A stretch of 41,025 bases of DNA, taken from positions 1 to 41,025 of the forward strand of contig CAZKNF010000031.1 of assembly GCA_964554105.1 (NCBI GenBank). The letters are read 5' to 3'. The position numbers and the translations under genes are program-made. Origin of the DNA: CAZKNF01 sp964554105. GTDB taxonomy: Bacteria > Bacteroidota > Rhodothermia > Rhodothermales > VXPQ01. The notes below the pieces were generated by a model. It did not search any database and was not told the DNA's origin. It was given only the letters and a program-made list of their open reading frames with translations. Of this stretch, positions 17,771-26,433 are shown piece after piece. How positions within the stretch are numbered: the first letter of the stretch is position 1; each line of letters opens with the position of its first letter.

Positions 17771-18601
17771 ATGTCTATCTCCGCAAAGGACGTCAAGCGG
17801 CTCCGCGACATGACAGGGGTCGGAATGATGGACTGCAAGAAGGCGCTAGAAGAGGCGAACGGAGACTTCGAGGTAGCCGTCGACCTTCTTCGAAAAAAGG
17901 GGCAGAAGGTCGCCGCAAAACGTGCAGACCGGGAAGCGAACGAGGGTCTCATCGTCACAGCGTTGTCGGACGATCAGAGCGTAGGCGCCATCGCAGAGGT
18001 CAACTCCGAGACCGATTTCGTGGCCCGAAACGACGAATTCGTCGCTTTTGCCAAAGAGATCGTCGACCTGATCCTCGAAACGGTACCCGATGATCTTGAG
18101 GCCCTGAACAGCACGGAATTGCGACCCGGTAAAACGGTTGACCAGGCGCTCACAGAGCTGACTGGGAAAATTGGCGAGAAGATTGAAGTGCGTCGCTTTT
18201 CCGTTCTCCAGAGCGACGGCGGACGCATCGTGTCCTACATTCACCCGGGATCGCGTCTGGGCGTACTAGTCGACGTCGGCGGAAACGGACGGGTAGAAGA
18301 TGCCGGCCTTGACCTGGCAATGCAGGTCGCCGCCCTGAGTCCGGTCGCAACGCATAAAGAGGACGTGCCGCAGGAGCTCAAGGAGAAGGAACTCGAAATC
18401 GCTCGAGAGGCAGCCAAGGCGGAAGGTAAGCCGGACCACATCGTCGATCGTATCGCCGAAGGCAAACTCGAGCGGTACTACAAGGACTATGTCCTAGTCG
18501 AGCAGCCTTTTGTAAAGGACTCTTCGATGACGGTCAGGGAGATGCTTAAGCAGTCGAACGTCGACGTTAGAAAATACATTCGGTACGCACTAGGTGAATA
18601 A
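17771..18601 (+). CDS. tsf: Elongation factor Ts
   Basis: This 276-residue nucleotide exchange factor for EF-Tu starts at ATG 17771 (MSISAKDVKRLRDMTGVGMM); the frame is open back to a GTG at 17702, but the family starts here. The UBA-like N-terminal domain includes TGVGMMDCKKALEE, followed by the EF-Tu contact segment SETDFVARN and a C-terminal dimerisation domain ending in VREMLKQSNV. It follows rpsB by 69 bp, the usual pair, and ends in a strong terminator. Confidence 0.97.
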   Translation: MSISAKDVKRLRDMTGVGMMDCKKALEEANGDFEVAVDLLRKKGQKVAAKRADREANEGLIVTALSDDQSVGAIAEVNSETDFVARNDEFVAFAKEIVDLILETVPDDLEALNSTELRPGKTVDQALTELTGKIGEKIEVRRFSVLQSDGGRIVSYIHPGSRLGVLVDVGGNGRVEDAGLDLAMQVAALSPVATHKEDVPQELKEKELEIAREAAKAEGKPDHIVDRIAEGKLERYYKDYVLVEQPFVKDSSMTVREMLKQSNVDVRKYIRYALGE

Positions 18602-18624
18602 TCCGATTACCGGACACGAAATCA

Positions 18625-18664
18625 GGGGGCACGCCGGAAGACCGGTGGCGCCCCCTTTTTTTTT
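18625..18664 (+). terminator. Rho-independent terminator after tsf
   Basis: A GGGGGC/GCCCCC outer stem with an inner GCCGG/CCGGT stem is followed by nine T residues, 24 nt past the tsf stop. It ends the rplM-tsf transcription unit. Confidence 0.93.
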
Positions 18665-18744
18665 GGATGTCAGATATTATGAGGACATCATCGGTGGGCG
18701 CTCCAGACAGCAGTATGCGGTCTCATGCGGCGGCGCCCGTACCG

Positions 18745-18773
18745 TTGAATTCAAACGATCCGCGCTTTAGCTT
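18745..18773 (+). promoter_or_regulatory. Candidate pyrH promoter
   Basis: TTGAAT, a 17-nt spacer and TAGCTT lie about 30 bp before pyrH. A promoter is expected here because a strong terminator precedes the gene. The -35 box sits in the palindrome TTGAATTCAA. Confidence 0.35.
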
Positions 18774-18802
18774 CCGATCCTTCACGCGACCGACCCCGAA
18801 TA

Positions 18803-19555
18803 ATGACATCAGCGTCTAACCCGCAATCGAGTTATAAACGTGTACTCCTCAAGCTAAGTGGAGAGGCGTTAATCGGCCAAAAATCATTCGGTATAGATGA
18901 CGAAATTCTGAATGCCTACGCCGAAGAAATCGAGACGGTGGTGGCGAGAGGCACCGAGATTGCCATCGTTATCGGGGGCGGCAACATCTTTCGCGGCGTA
19001 AAGAATGCGAGCTCGAGCATGACTCGAGCACATGCCGACTACATGGGCATGCTCGCAACGATGATCAATGCGATGGCGCTGCAGGATGCTCTCGAGCAGC
19101 GAGGGGTTCAAACCCGGCTGCAGTCGAGTATCAAGATGGAAGAGATCGCCGAGCCCTTCATCCGCCGGCGTGCCATTCGACACCTCGAGAAAAATCGCGT
19201 CGTAATCTTTGGTGCGGGTACGGGCAACCCTTACTTTACCACCGACACTGCTGCGGCGCTTCGCGCGCTGGAAATCGACGCAAATGTACTGCTGAAGGGA
19301 ACGCGGGTCGACGGCATCTTCACCGCCGATCCGGAGAAGGATCCGCATGCGACATGCTTTCGGGAGCTCTTCGGTGGCGACGTCATCAGCCGAAATCTGC
19401 GGGTCATGGATATGACGGCCTTCACCCTGTGCCGCGAATCGGGGCTGCCGATCATCGTCTTTAATATGAACGAACCCGGCAACCTGAAACGAATTGTTGA
19501 CGGCGAGCGAATCGGTACACTCGTGCACTGGAATGAGGAGCCTGCAGCCGTGTAG
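18803..19555 (+). CDS. pyrH: Uridylate kinase (UMP kinase)
   Basis: This 250-residue amino-acid-kinase-fold enzyme phosphorylates UMP to UDP. Motifs are VLLKLSGEAL, IVIGGGNIFRG, ADYMGMLATMINA, FGAGTGNPYFTTDTAA and DGIFTADPEKD. The UTP-regulated hexamer is the family norm. Its stop codon falls within an octanucleotide tandem repeat. It is followed by frr, the usual partner. Confidence 0.97.
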   Translation: MTSASNPQSSYKRVLLKLSGEALIGQKSFGIDDEILNAYAEEIETVVARGTEIAIVIGGGNIFRGVKNASSSMTRAHADYMGMLATMINAMALQDALEQRGVQTRLQSSIKMEEIAEPFIRRRAIRHLEKNRVVIFGAGTGNPYFTTDTAAALRALEIDANVLLKGTRVDGIFTADPEKDPHATCFRELFGGDVISRNLRVMDMTAFTLCRESGLPIIVFNMNEPGNLKRIVDGERIGTLVHWNEEPAAV

Positions 19556-19582
19556 CCGTGTAGCCGTGTAGCCGTGTAGCCG
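19551..19582 (+). repeat. Octanucleotide tandem repeat across the pyrH stop codon
   Basis: TGTAGCCG is repeated four times perfectly (19551, 19559, 19567, 19575), preceded by a partial copy GCAGCCG. The TAG at 19553-19555 is the pyrH stop, so changes in copy number would not alter the protein but would change the pyrH-frr spacing. Confidence 0.95.
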
Positions 19583-19667
19583 TGACGTTTCACTTCGGGG
19601 TGCCGACGCAGGTCCGGTTCATAGCGAATGACAGATCGTTTACAACCCTCCGAAATCGAGGAAAACC

Positions 19668-20237
19668 ATGATTGATCGACATCTGAAGGAGCTCCTCGAG
19701 GAAGCGGAGGAGCACATGAAGAAAAGTATGGATTGGCTCCGGACGGAGCTGAACACCGTCCGTGCAGGCCGTGCGAGTCCTTCTATGATCGAAAATATTC
19801 GGGTTAGCTACTACGGCTCGCAGACGCCCTTGAATCAGCTCGCGAGCATCAGCGCACCGCAGGCAGATCTCCTTCTCGTCCAGCCCTGGGATAGCTCGGT
19901 TCTTCCAGAGGTGGAAAAAAGCATTATGTCGGCGAATATGGGCCTCAATCCAAGCAATGACGGGACCTTTATTCGCATTCCTGTCCCGCCGCTATCTGAA
20001 GAACGTCGAAAGGACCTTGCCAAGACGGCACGATCAAGGGGAGAGGAAGCGAAGATCGCCATTCGCAATATTCGGCGTGACATTAAGGACAGTATAAAAA
20101 GGGTCGCCGACGAAGAGAGCATCTCGGAGGATATGCGGTACGAGAGTGAGGACCGCCTCCAGTCGATCACCGATGAGTACGTTACAAAGATCGACCAGCT
20201 TCTCAGCCGGAAAGAGGAAGAGATCATGGAGGTGTAG
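19668..20237 (+). CDS. frr: Ribosome recycling factor
   Basis: This 189-residue protein splits post-termination ribosomes with EF-G. It has the long N-terminal helix with LRTELNTVRAGRASPSM, the domain II segment YYGSQTPLNQLASIS and the helical region RRKDLAKTARSRGEEAKIA. The length is standard. It is 112 bp after pyrH. Confidence 0.97.
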   Translation: MIDRHLKELLEEAEEHMKKSMDWLRTELNTVRAGRASPSMIENIRVSYYGSQTPLNQLASISAPQADLLLVQPWDSSVLPEVEKSIMSANMGLNPSNDGTFIRIPVPPLSEERRKDLAKTARSRGEEAKIAIRNIRRDIKDSIKRVADEESISEDMRYESEDRLQSITDEYVTKIDQLLSRKEEEIMEV

Positions 20238-20393
20238 CCTCACGAGAATGGCGCATCGAGTGCCGGGATTCAACACATCCTCACCGAACTCCGGCGCACG
20301 TCGAAACGCCGCGTGTCTAGTCGGCGGATCCTTGCTATTATGATTCGGTACAGATAGACGAAAATCGCGTCGCCAGGTGCGACATACCATCAC

Positions 20394-20485
<92 letters not shown>

Positions 20486-20538
20486 CCGCCTTGAGCCCGC
20501 AGCAATCACGCGGCCGATCAGGGTTAAGATATTGCACT

Positions 20539-21420
20539 ATGATTGACAGCATGACCGGCTTCGGGCGCGGCCAGGCGCAGGTCGGCCACTCCACCGCGAT
20601 CGTCGAATTGCGCTCGGTGAACAGCCGCTACTGTGAAGTGTCGGTTCGTCTTCCACGATCGCTGTCCGAATATGAATCGGATGTACAGACGCGGATCAAG
20701 CAGGCATTTTCCCGCGGGCGGATCAGTACGCAAATTCAGGTGGAGACGGTCGCCGAAGATATCATCGCTATCGAGATAGATCCCGACGCGATCCATGCCT
20801 ACACTGGATTGCTGAACCGCGTGCGTGCTGCAGCAGGAATCGCCGATCCCATCCGGCTGGAGCACCTGCTCAATTACTCCGACATCTTTACTACGCGAGA
20901 GGCGCCGGCCGATGCGGCCGAGGAAATGTGGTCGGCAACGACGGAGGCGTTGGACGAAGCGATTCGGCAGCTTCGCCGGATGCGGCGCCAGGAAGGCAGT
21001 GCGCTGCTTGCCGATCTAGAAACTCGGATCCGTGCCATCGCGACACAGCTGGACGAGGTGGAGCAGCGCGCGCCGAACCGAATCGAAGAAGCCCGCGTGC
21101 GACTTCGTGGGCGCCTTCAGGAGCTTCTCGACGACGAGCGCGTCGATCGCGACCGTCTCGAAACCGAGATCGCCGTCCTGGCTGATCGTCTGGATGTGAC
21201 GGAAGAATGCGTCAGGCTCCGATCACATCTCGAGCTGTTTCGCCAGTCACTCAACAGCGAAGGCGCCGAGGGGCGCAAGCTCAACTTTATCTCCCAAGAG
21301 ATCAATCGTGAAGTGAACACGATCGGATCGAAGGCGAACGACGCGGAGATTGCCCACGTGGCCGTGCAAATGAAGGATGAGCTCGAGAAAATTCGCGAGC
21401 AGGTGCAGAACATCGAATGA
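20539..21420 (+). CDS. yicC: YicC/YloC family endoribonuclease
   Basis: This 293-residue protein is read from ATG at 20539 (MIDSMTGFGRG); the frame is open upstream through the tRNA gene, which excludes the earlier start. The family N-terminus SMTGFGR, ELRSVNSRYCEVSVRLP and the C-terminal GRKLNFISQEINREVNTIGSKA (given here in parts: KLNFISQEINREVNT) are clear. E. coli YicC is an oligomeric endoribonuclease acting on small RNAs. It overlaps gmk by 4 bp (ATGA), so the two are translationally coupled. Confidence 0.93.
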   Translation: MIDSMTGFGRGQAQVGHSTAIVELRSVNSRYCEVSVRLPRSLSEYESDVQTRIKQAFSRGRISTQIQVETVAEDIIAIEIDPDAIHAYTGLLNRVRAAAGIADPIRLEHLLNYSDIFTTREAPADAAEEMWSATTEALDEAIRQLRRMRRQEGSALLADLETRIRAIATQLDEVEQRAPNRIEEARVRLRGRLQELLDDERVDRDRLETEIAVLADRLDVTEECVRLRSHLELFRQSLNSEGAEGRKLNFISQEINREVNTIGSKANDAEIAHVAVQMKDELEKIREQVQNIE

Positions 21421-22040
21421 GCGATCTACATGCCGAAGGAACGGACGATTCGGCAGACCGGCACAATCTCCGGTCGGATCAGCGGCGTATCGTCGTGCTG
21501 ACGGCGCCCAGCGGTGGCGGAAAGACTACAATTGCTCGCCGCGTCATGAATGCGCTTCCGGAGCTCCGCTTCTCAGTTTCCGCCACGACTCGTCCCCCGA
21601 GGCCTCACGAAGTACACGGCGAGGATTATCATTTTGTCACGCCCGAGCGGTTTAAGCAGTATATCGAGGCGGGTGACCTCATCGAATACGAGGAGGTGTA
21701 TCCCGGGCTCTACTACGGGACGCTGCGCGAAGAGATAGAGCAGAAGACGCGCGAGTCACCGGTCCTCCTCGACGTAGACGTTCACGGCGCATCCGCAGTG
21801 AAGAGACGGTACGGTGATGAAGCCTTCGTTATCTTCGTTCGGCCGCCTTCCCTCGATGTCCTCGAAACGAGGCTCCGAGGACGCGAGACCGAAGATCCGG
21901 CCGCACTGAAGACGCGGCTGCATCGAGCGGAAAAGGAGCTCCAGCATGCTGATCGCTTCGACGCGGTCATTCTGAACGACGACATCGACGAATCTGCCGC
22001 GGAAACATTGGACCTCATCCGTCGGTTTCTTAAAAGCTAA
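21417..22040 (+). CDS. gmk: Guanylate kinase
   Basis: This 207-residue kinase converts GMP to GDP. The P-loop APSGGGKT is at 30-37; the GMP-binding segment SVSATTRPPRPHEVHGEDY and the lid HRAEKEL region follow. A ~22-residue hydrophilic extension precedes the kinase core. It overlaps yicC and precedes rpoZ by 42 bp. Confidence 0.96.
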   Translation: MSDLHAEGTDDSADRHNLRSDQRRIVVLTAPSGGGKTTIARRVMNALPELRFSVSATTRPPRPHEVHGEDYHFVTPERFKQYIEAGDLIEYEEVYPGLYYGTLREEIEQKTRESPVLLDVDVHGASAVKRRYGDEAFVIFVRPPSLDVLETRLRGRETEDPAALKTRLHRAEKELQHADRFDAVILNDDIDESAAETLDLIRRFLKS

Positions 22041-22082
22041 TGCGTTAGCCGCGAAATTGATTATTGGACCGGAGGAAGTTGA

Positions 22083-22379
22083 ATGCCTATCAGGACGATC
22101 GATGTTGACCAGTTGACGGCGCAGGCCAGCAATATCTACGAGGCCGTCGTCGTTCTATCGAAGCGTGGCCGCCAGGTCGCGGCGAGGCAGAAGGCTGACC
22201 TCGATGAGAAGCTAGCCTATTACGAAGGATTCTCTTCCGATATGGAAAATCTGCGGATGCAGGAAGAGCAAGCCAGGGTCTCACTCGATCACGAGATGCG
22301 CCCGAAGCCGTCCGAAGTTGCGATTGACGAGCTCTTGAACAACGAGATTTATTTCCGCAATCCGAACGAGGAAGGGTAA
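22083..22379 (+). CDS. rpoZ: RNA polymerase omega/Rpb6-like subunit
   Basis: This 98-residue protein has the omega/Rpb6 core NIYEAVVVLSKRGRQVAARQK, here read as IYEAVVVLSKRGRQ, which binds the beta' subunit. The acidic C-terminus LLNNEIYFRNPNEEG resembles omega proteins of Bacteroidota. The position between gmk and coaBC is typical, and a strong terminator follows. Divergence from proteobacterial RpoZ leaves slight uncertainty. Confidence 0.85.
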   Translation: MPIRTIDVDQLTAQASNIYEAVVVLSKRGRQVAARQKADLDEKLAYYEGFSSDMENLRMQEEQARVSLDHEMRPKPSEVAIDELLNNEIYFRNPNEEG

Positions 22380-22409
22380 AGCGTCCTTTTGATTTATTTC
22401 CAGCTCTAG

Positions 22410-22436
22410 AAAAATCCGGCTCGTCCGGATTTTTTT
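22410..22436 (+). terminator. Terminator between rpoZ and coaBC
   Basis: AAAAATCCGG and CCGGATTTTTTT form a perfect stem with a CTCGT loop, giving a bidirectional-type intrinsic terminator. It ends only 5 nt before the coaBC start codon, which is unusual. Confidence 0.88.
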
Positions 22437-22441
22437 ATGTC

Positions 22442-23713
22442 ATGGCGGCATCGTCCAATAGCATCCGTCTCAAAGGCCGTCGGCTCCTTCTCGGTGTGAC
22501 GGGCGGCATTGCAGCCTACAAATCGGCTGAGCTCATCCGACTATTCAAGAAGGCCGGCGCCGATGTACAGGTCCTCATGACGGAGGACGCAGTGCGCTTC
22601 GTGACCCCCATGACGCTCGGAACACTCTCTGAACGAGAAGTCCTCATCGATGTCTTTCCTGGAAATGAGGATGGCTCCTGGACGAAGCACATCACCCTCG
22701 GACGCTGGGCCGATCTCTTCGTTGTCGCACCGGCAACGGCACAGACCATTGCAAAGCTTGCGAACGGGTTCTGCGACAACATGTTGACCGCCGTAGCTCT
22801 GGCCGCTCGCTGCCCACTTCTCGTTTGTCCTGCAATGGATCACGACATGTACGTGCATCCGGCGACCCAGCAGAATCTCGAGCGGCTGAAATCGAACGGC
22901 TGCGACGTTTTGTCCCCCGGCAGAGGTGAATTGGCCAGCGGGTTGATCGGGGAGGGCCGCCTTCCGGAGCCGGCACAGATTTTTGATCATGTGGCGCGCA
23001 TGCTCGGCGCGCACGAGAGTGCGGACCGTGCGGAAGGCGCCGATTCGCCCGGGCGGGACGGTCTCCTTTCGGGCCGCCGAGTGCTTGTTAGCGCCGGCCC
23101 GACGAGAGAGTACATCGATCCCGTGCGATTCATCTCGAATCCGTCATCAGGAAAGATGGGCTACGCGATTGCCGAAGCCGCCGCATGGCGCGGTGCCGAC
23201 GTAACACTGGTCACTGGTCCCACTCAGATAGAGGCGCCGGCGGGCGTCGAGCGCGTCGATGTCACGAACGCCGCCGAAATGTACGACGCCGTGATGCAGA
23301 GGAATGATGCGGATCTCATTATCATGGCGGCCGCAGTCGCGGATTATACGCCCGAACAAACGTCGAAACATAAGACCAAGAAGACATCCGGTGATACTGA
23401 ACTTCGCTTGAAGCGTACGAAGGATATCCTCGCCGATCTCGGACGAATGAAGAGGTCAGGCCAGATACTCGTCGGATTCGCTCTCGAGACACAGGATGCC
23501 GTCAGCCACGCTCGCTCGAAGCTCGAAGCCAAGAATCTCGACTGGATCGTGCTGAATACGGTCGGTGACGGCGACGCCGGTTTCGCCGTCGATACGAATA
23601 AGGTGATCATGCTGGCTCGAGACGGGAATCGAGAAGATTTTCCGCTCATGTCGAAGCGTGACGTCGCAGATGCCATTCTTAGCCGCGTAGAATCCTCTTT
23701 GCAGGAAGTCTAA
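22442..23713 (+). CDS. coaBC: Bifunctional phosphopantothenoylcysteine decarboxylase / phosphopantothenate-cysteine ligase
   Basis: This 423-residue two-domain CoA enzyme joins cysteine to phosphopantothenate (CoaB) and decarboxylates the product (CoaC). The CoaC flavoprotein half has LGVTGGIAAYK (17-27), H83 and APATAQTIAKLANG. The CoaB half has VSAGPTREYIDPVRFI, SNPSSGKMG and a late KRTKDILADLG. Two CoaC positions differ from the well-studied enzymes: the PAMN Asn is Asp (PAMDHDMY, residue 133) and the flap-loop ACGD Cys is Ser (LASGLIG, residue 166). The only plausible ATG abuts a terminator with no room for a promoter or Shine-Dalgarno sequence, suggesting read-through or leaderless expression. 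Confidence 0.95.
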   Translation: MAASSNSIRLKGRRLLLGVTGGIAAYKSAELIRLFKKAGADVQVLMTEDAVRFVTPMTLGTLSEREVLIDVFPGNEDGSWTKHITLGRWADLFVVAPATAQTIAKLANGFCDNMLTAVALAARCPLLVCPAMDHDMYVHPATQQNLERLKSNGCDVLSPGRGELASGLIGEGRLPEPAQIFDHVARMLGAHESADRAEGADSPGRDGLLSGRRVLVSAGPTREYIDPVRFISNPSSGKMGYAIAEAAAWRGADVTLVTGPTQIEAPAGVERVDVTNAAEMYDAVMQRNDADLIIMAAAVADYTPEQTSKHKTKKTSGDTELRLKRTKDILADLGRMKRSGQILVGFALETQDAVSHARSKLEAKNLDWIVLNTVGDGDAGFAVDTNKVIMLARDGNREDFPLMSKRDVADAILSRVESSLQEV

Positions 23714-23873
23714 GTCCTGCGCTGACGGCACACCTGTCATAGCGGCTGTCTATTTTCCTCATTCCACAGGCTTATTCTTTCCACAGGCCGCTGTTGGCGA
23801 TACGTTGATAACTCGTCGTTTTGCTCCGCCCACGAAAAGCTAGTTTACTCTTTTGATACGGGTGCGCCGGTAA

Positions 23874-24695
23874 ATGAAAGCCCTTCTTCGAGAGCTCAGG
23901 ACGATTCTTGAATATGAACGGGCGCTCTTTGGAGCGATCGTTCCGCTTTCGAATGTCGACGCGGCGCCCCCACGTGACGCCGTGAACAACTCGCCAGAAG
24001 ATTCAAGATACATGATCAATACAGGCATATTCGGCGAAACGGCCGATGACGTCCTTGATGCGCCAACCGAGCCCTATCACCGTATACATTCACTGATCCC
24101 AAACGACTCTCCCCTGCGCGCGATGACTTCGCTCGGGGAGGTTGAAGCGTACGTTCGCGATACGATCCTCATACCGCTCGATCGTACACGTATCAATCCT
24201 GTCTTCGGTGTAGGAAATCCGAGGGCCGATCTAATGGTCATCGGTGAGGCTCCGGGCGCGGATGAAGACCGGCAGGGCGAGCCGTTCGTGGGTCGCGCGG
24301 GGCAACTTCTCAATAAGATATTGGAGGCGGTCAATTTCTTTCGTGACGACGTTTATATCGCGAATATTTTGAAGAGCCGTCCGCCTAAGAATCGGGATCC
24401 GCTTCCGGCGGAGATTGAAGCACACGTGCCGATTCTTTACAAGCAGATCGCGCTCATTCAGCCCAAAGTGATTTTGTGCGTAGGCCGGACCTCCGGTACG
24501 ACACTTCTGAACCGGCAATCGACGCTCGGCGCGTTGCGGCAGAAGTTTCATGACTTCCATGGTCTTCCGATGATGGTGACATACCATCCTGCGGCACTTC
24601 TGCGAAATTCCCAGTGGAAGCGCCCGACGTGGGACGACGTCCGACTCCTTCGGCGGCTCTTCGACGAGCTCGTGGAAGTGGCCGAGGCGGTGTAG
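23874..24695 (+). CDS. Family 4-type uracil-DNA glycosylase lacking the Fe-S cysteines
   Basis: This 273-residue protein has a variable N-terminus (1-85) and a family-4 UDG core. The uracil-pocket motif GEAPGADEDRQGEPFVGRAG spans 124-143 and is followed by LLNKIL. Segment YIANILKSRPP spans 161-171 and the catalytic-loop motif HPAALLRN is at 238-245. The four cysteines that bind the 4Fe-4S cluster in this family are replaced at the aligned positions by T97, I100, S168 and H184; the only Cys in the protein is C202. The fold and active site look intact, so a cluster-free enzyme is inferred rather than a pseudogene. It removes uracil from DNA. The gene is 160 bp after coaBC and 124 bp before dnaB. 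Confidence 0.88.
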   Translation: MKALLRELRTILEYERALFGAIVPLSNVDAAPPRDAVNNSPEDSRYMINTGIFGETADDVLDAPTEPYHRIHSLIPNDSPLRAMTSLGEVEAYVRDTILIPLDRTRINPVFGVGNPRADLMVIGEAPGADEDRQGEPFVGRAGQLLNKILEAVNFFRDDVYIANILKSRPPKNRDPLPAEIEAHVPILYKQIALIQPKVILCVGRTSGTTLLNRQSTLGALRQKFHDFHGLPMMVTYHPAALLRNSQWKRPTWDDVRLLRRLFDELVEVAEAV

Positions 24696-24819
24696 TACTG
24701 AGGTCGTGTAGCATCCGAGTGGCGACCGCGCTCGTTTCACACCGGTCGATCCGATCATACTATGTCTTTGCTTCCGGCTTGTCGTGACCAGCCGGTGCGA
24801 GGCGGTGCAGACAATCAAT

Positions 24820-26346
24820 ATGGAAGAAGGGGACGAATCTCAATCCACAGCGCCGACCGGCGAAGTGGATGGGCGACAGGGACGAGCCAAGCGCAGCGAG
24901 GCGGACGTCCGGTCCATACACCAGCGATCCGGGCGTATTCCGCCTCAGGCGATAGACGTAGAACAGTCGGTCCTGGGCGCATTGCTTCTCGAGCGCGAGG
25001 CGATTCCCCGTGCGATCGAAATTCTCACGGCGGATGCCTTCTACAGCACGAAGCACAAGAAAATCTTCGGAGCGGTTACAGGTCTGTTCGAGCGTGGGAA
25101 TCCGGTCGACCTCATCACGCTGACCGAAGAACTGCGCAGGCGAGGTGAACTCGACGAGATTGGCGGCGCGTACTATCTGACCGAACTGACTACGCAGGTC
25201 GCCTCCGCGGCGAACGTCGAATACCATGCGCGCATCATCGCGGAAAAATACCTCCTTCGTGAGATGATCGAAACGATGACGGTCCTGGTTGGGGAGGCGT
25301 ACGACCCGGGCTCGGACGCATTCGAGCTGCTCGACAAGGCCGAAGCCGATATTTTCAGCATCTCCGACACGCAGCTCCGTCGGCCCGCATCGTCGATCAC
25401 TGACGTCATCAAGACGACGCTGCAGCATCTTGAGGCCGTTCATGGGAGGGAGGGAGGCATTACCGGTGTTCCCAGCGGCTTCGCGCGCCTGGACGACTAT
25501 ACGAGTGGCTTTCAGAGGGCGGACTTCATTGTCATCGCGGCGCGCCCATCGATGGGCAAGACGGCTTTTGCTCTCACGGCCGCACGCAACGCCGCGCTGC
25601 ATCCGAATCATCCCGCCGGCGTCGTCATCTTTTCGCTCGAGATGGGCGCGGAACAGCTCGCGCAGCGACTCCTGACCTCCGAGGCACGGATCAACGCGCA
25701 GGCGGCGCGCACGGGACGCATGAAGGACCGGGACTGGCAGGCCCTGGCGCGTGCCGCCGGACGCCTCTCCAAGGCGCCTATCTTCATCGACGACACGCCC
25801 GGCTTATCAGTGCTCGAATTGCGCGCGAAGAGCCGACGACTGAAGGCGGAGCACGACATCGGCATGATCATCGTCGATTACCTCCAGCTCATGCACGCGA
25901 CAACGACATCGCGCAATTCGAATCGCGAGCAGGAAATCGCGCATATTAGCCGCTCGTTGAAATCTCTCGCAAAGGAGATCAACGTGCCAGTCATCGCACT
26001 CTCACAGCTTAGCCGCGCCGTCGAGACGCGCGGCGGAGACAAGCGGCCGCAGCTGTCGGATCTGCGTGAGAGCGGTTCCATCGAGCAGGATGCGGACGTC
26101 GTCTGCTTCATCTATCGCGCCGAGCGCTACGGAATCACCGTCGACGAGAACGGCAACTCCACGGAAGGTCTCGCTGAAGTGATCATCGGGAAACAGCGTA
26201 ACGGTCCAATCGGATCCATTCAACTCGCCTTCGTTGATCAGTATGCGAGATTCGAAAACATGACGACCTACTACACGCCTCCCGATGGAAGCGGCGGTGA
26301 CGGGTTTTCGATGCCGCCTGCAGATGACGACGAAGCGCCGTTCTGA
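24820..26346 (+). CDS. dnaB: Replicative DNA helicase DnaB
   Basis: This 508-residue protein is read from ATG 24820; an in-frame GTG at 24784 is an alternative with no better ribosome-binding signal. The N-terminal domain carries PPQAIDVEQSVLGALLLE. The RecA-like domain has Walker A ARPSMGKT (near 241-248), FSLEMGAEQL, Walker B-type MIIVDYLQLM and the LSQLSRAVE/DLRESGSIEQDADVV segments. No intein or insertion is visible. The C-terminus is acidic and Gly-rich. It is the hexameric helicase loaded by DnaA at the origin. Confidence 0.97.
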   Translation: MEEGDESQSTAPTGEVDGRQGRAKRSEADVRSIHQRSGRIPPQAIDVEQSVLGALLLEREAIPRAIEILTADAFYSTKHKKIFGAVTGLFERGNPVDLITLTEELRRRGELDEIGGAYYLTELTTQVASAANVEYHARIIAEKYLLREMIETMTVLVGEAYDPGSDAFELLDKAEADIFSISDTQLRRPASSITDVIKTTLQHLEAVHGREGGITGVPSGFARLDDYTSGFQRADFIVIAARPSMGKTAFALTAARNAALHPNHPAGVVIFSLEMGAEQLAQRLLTSEARINAQAARTGRMKDRDWQALARAAGRLSKAPIFIDDTPGLSVLELRAKSRRLKAEHDIGMIIVDYLQLMHATTTSRNSNREQEIAHISRSLKSLAKEINVPVIALSQLSRAVETRGGDKRPQLSDLRESGSIEQDADVVCFIYRAERYGITVDENGNSTEGLAEVIIGKQRNGPIGSIQLAFVDQYARFENMTTYYTPPDGSGGDGFSMPPADDDEAPF

Positions 26347-26433
26347 GTCACTGGCCAGCCGGTGTTTGCGGAGGTGGAGGAGGGGGCGGAGGCGTTCACG
26401 ATGTATATGGCGGTTGAGGGCTTCGCCTGCATG

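Noticed and set aside
19551..19582. CRISPR-like array
   Set aside because: The units are 8 bp with no spacers, so this is a simple tandem repeat. No CRISPR array was seen elsewhere in the window.
23740..23800. DnaA boxes in the repeated TCCACAGGC strings before the glycosylase gene
   Set aside because: The 9-mers have two to three mismatches to TTATNCACA and are not near other origin features.
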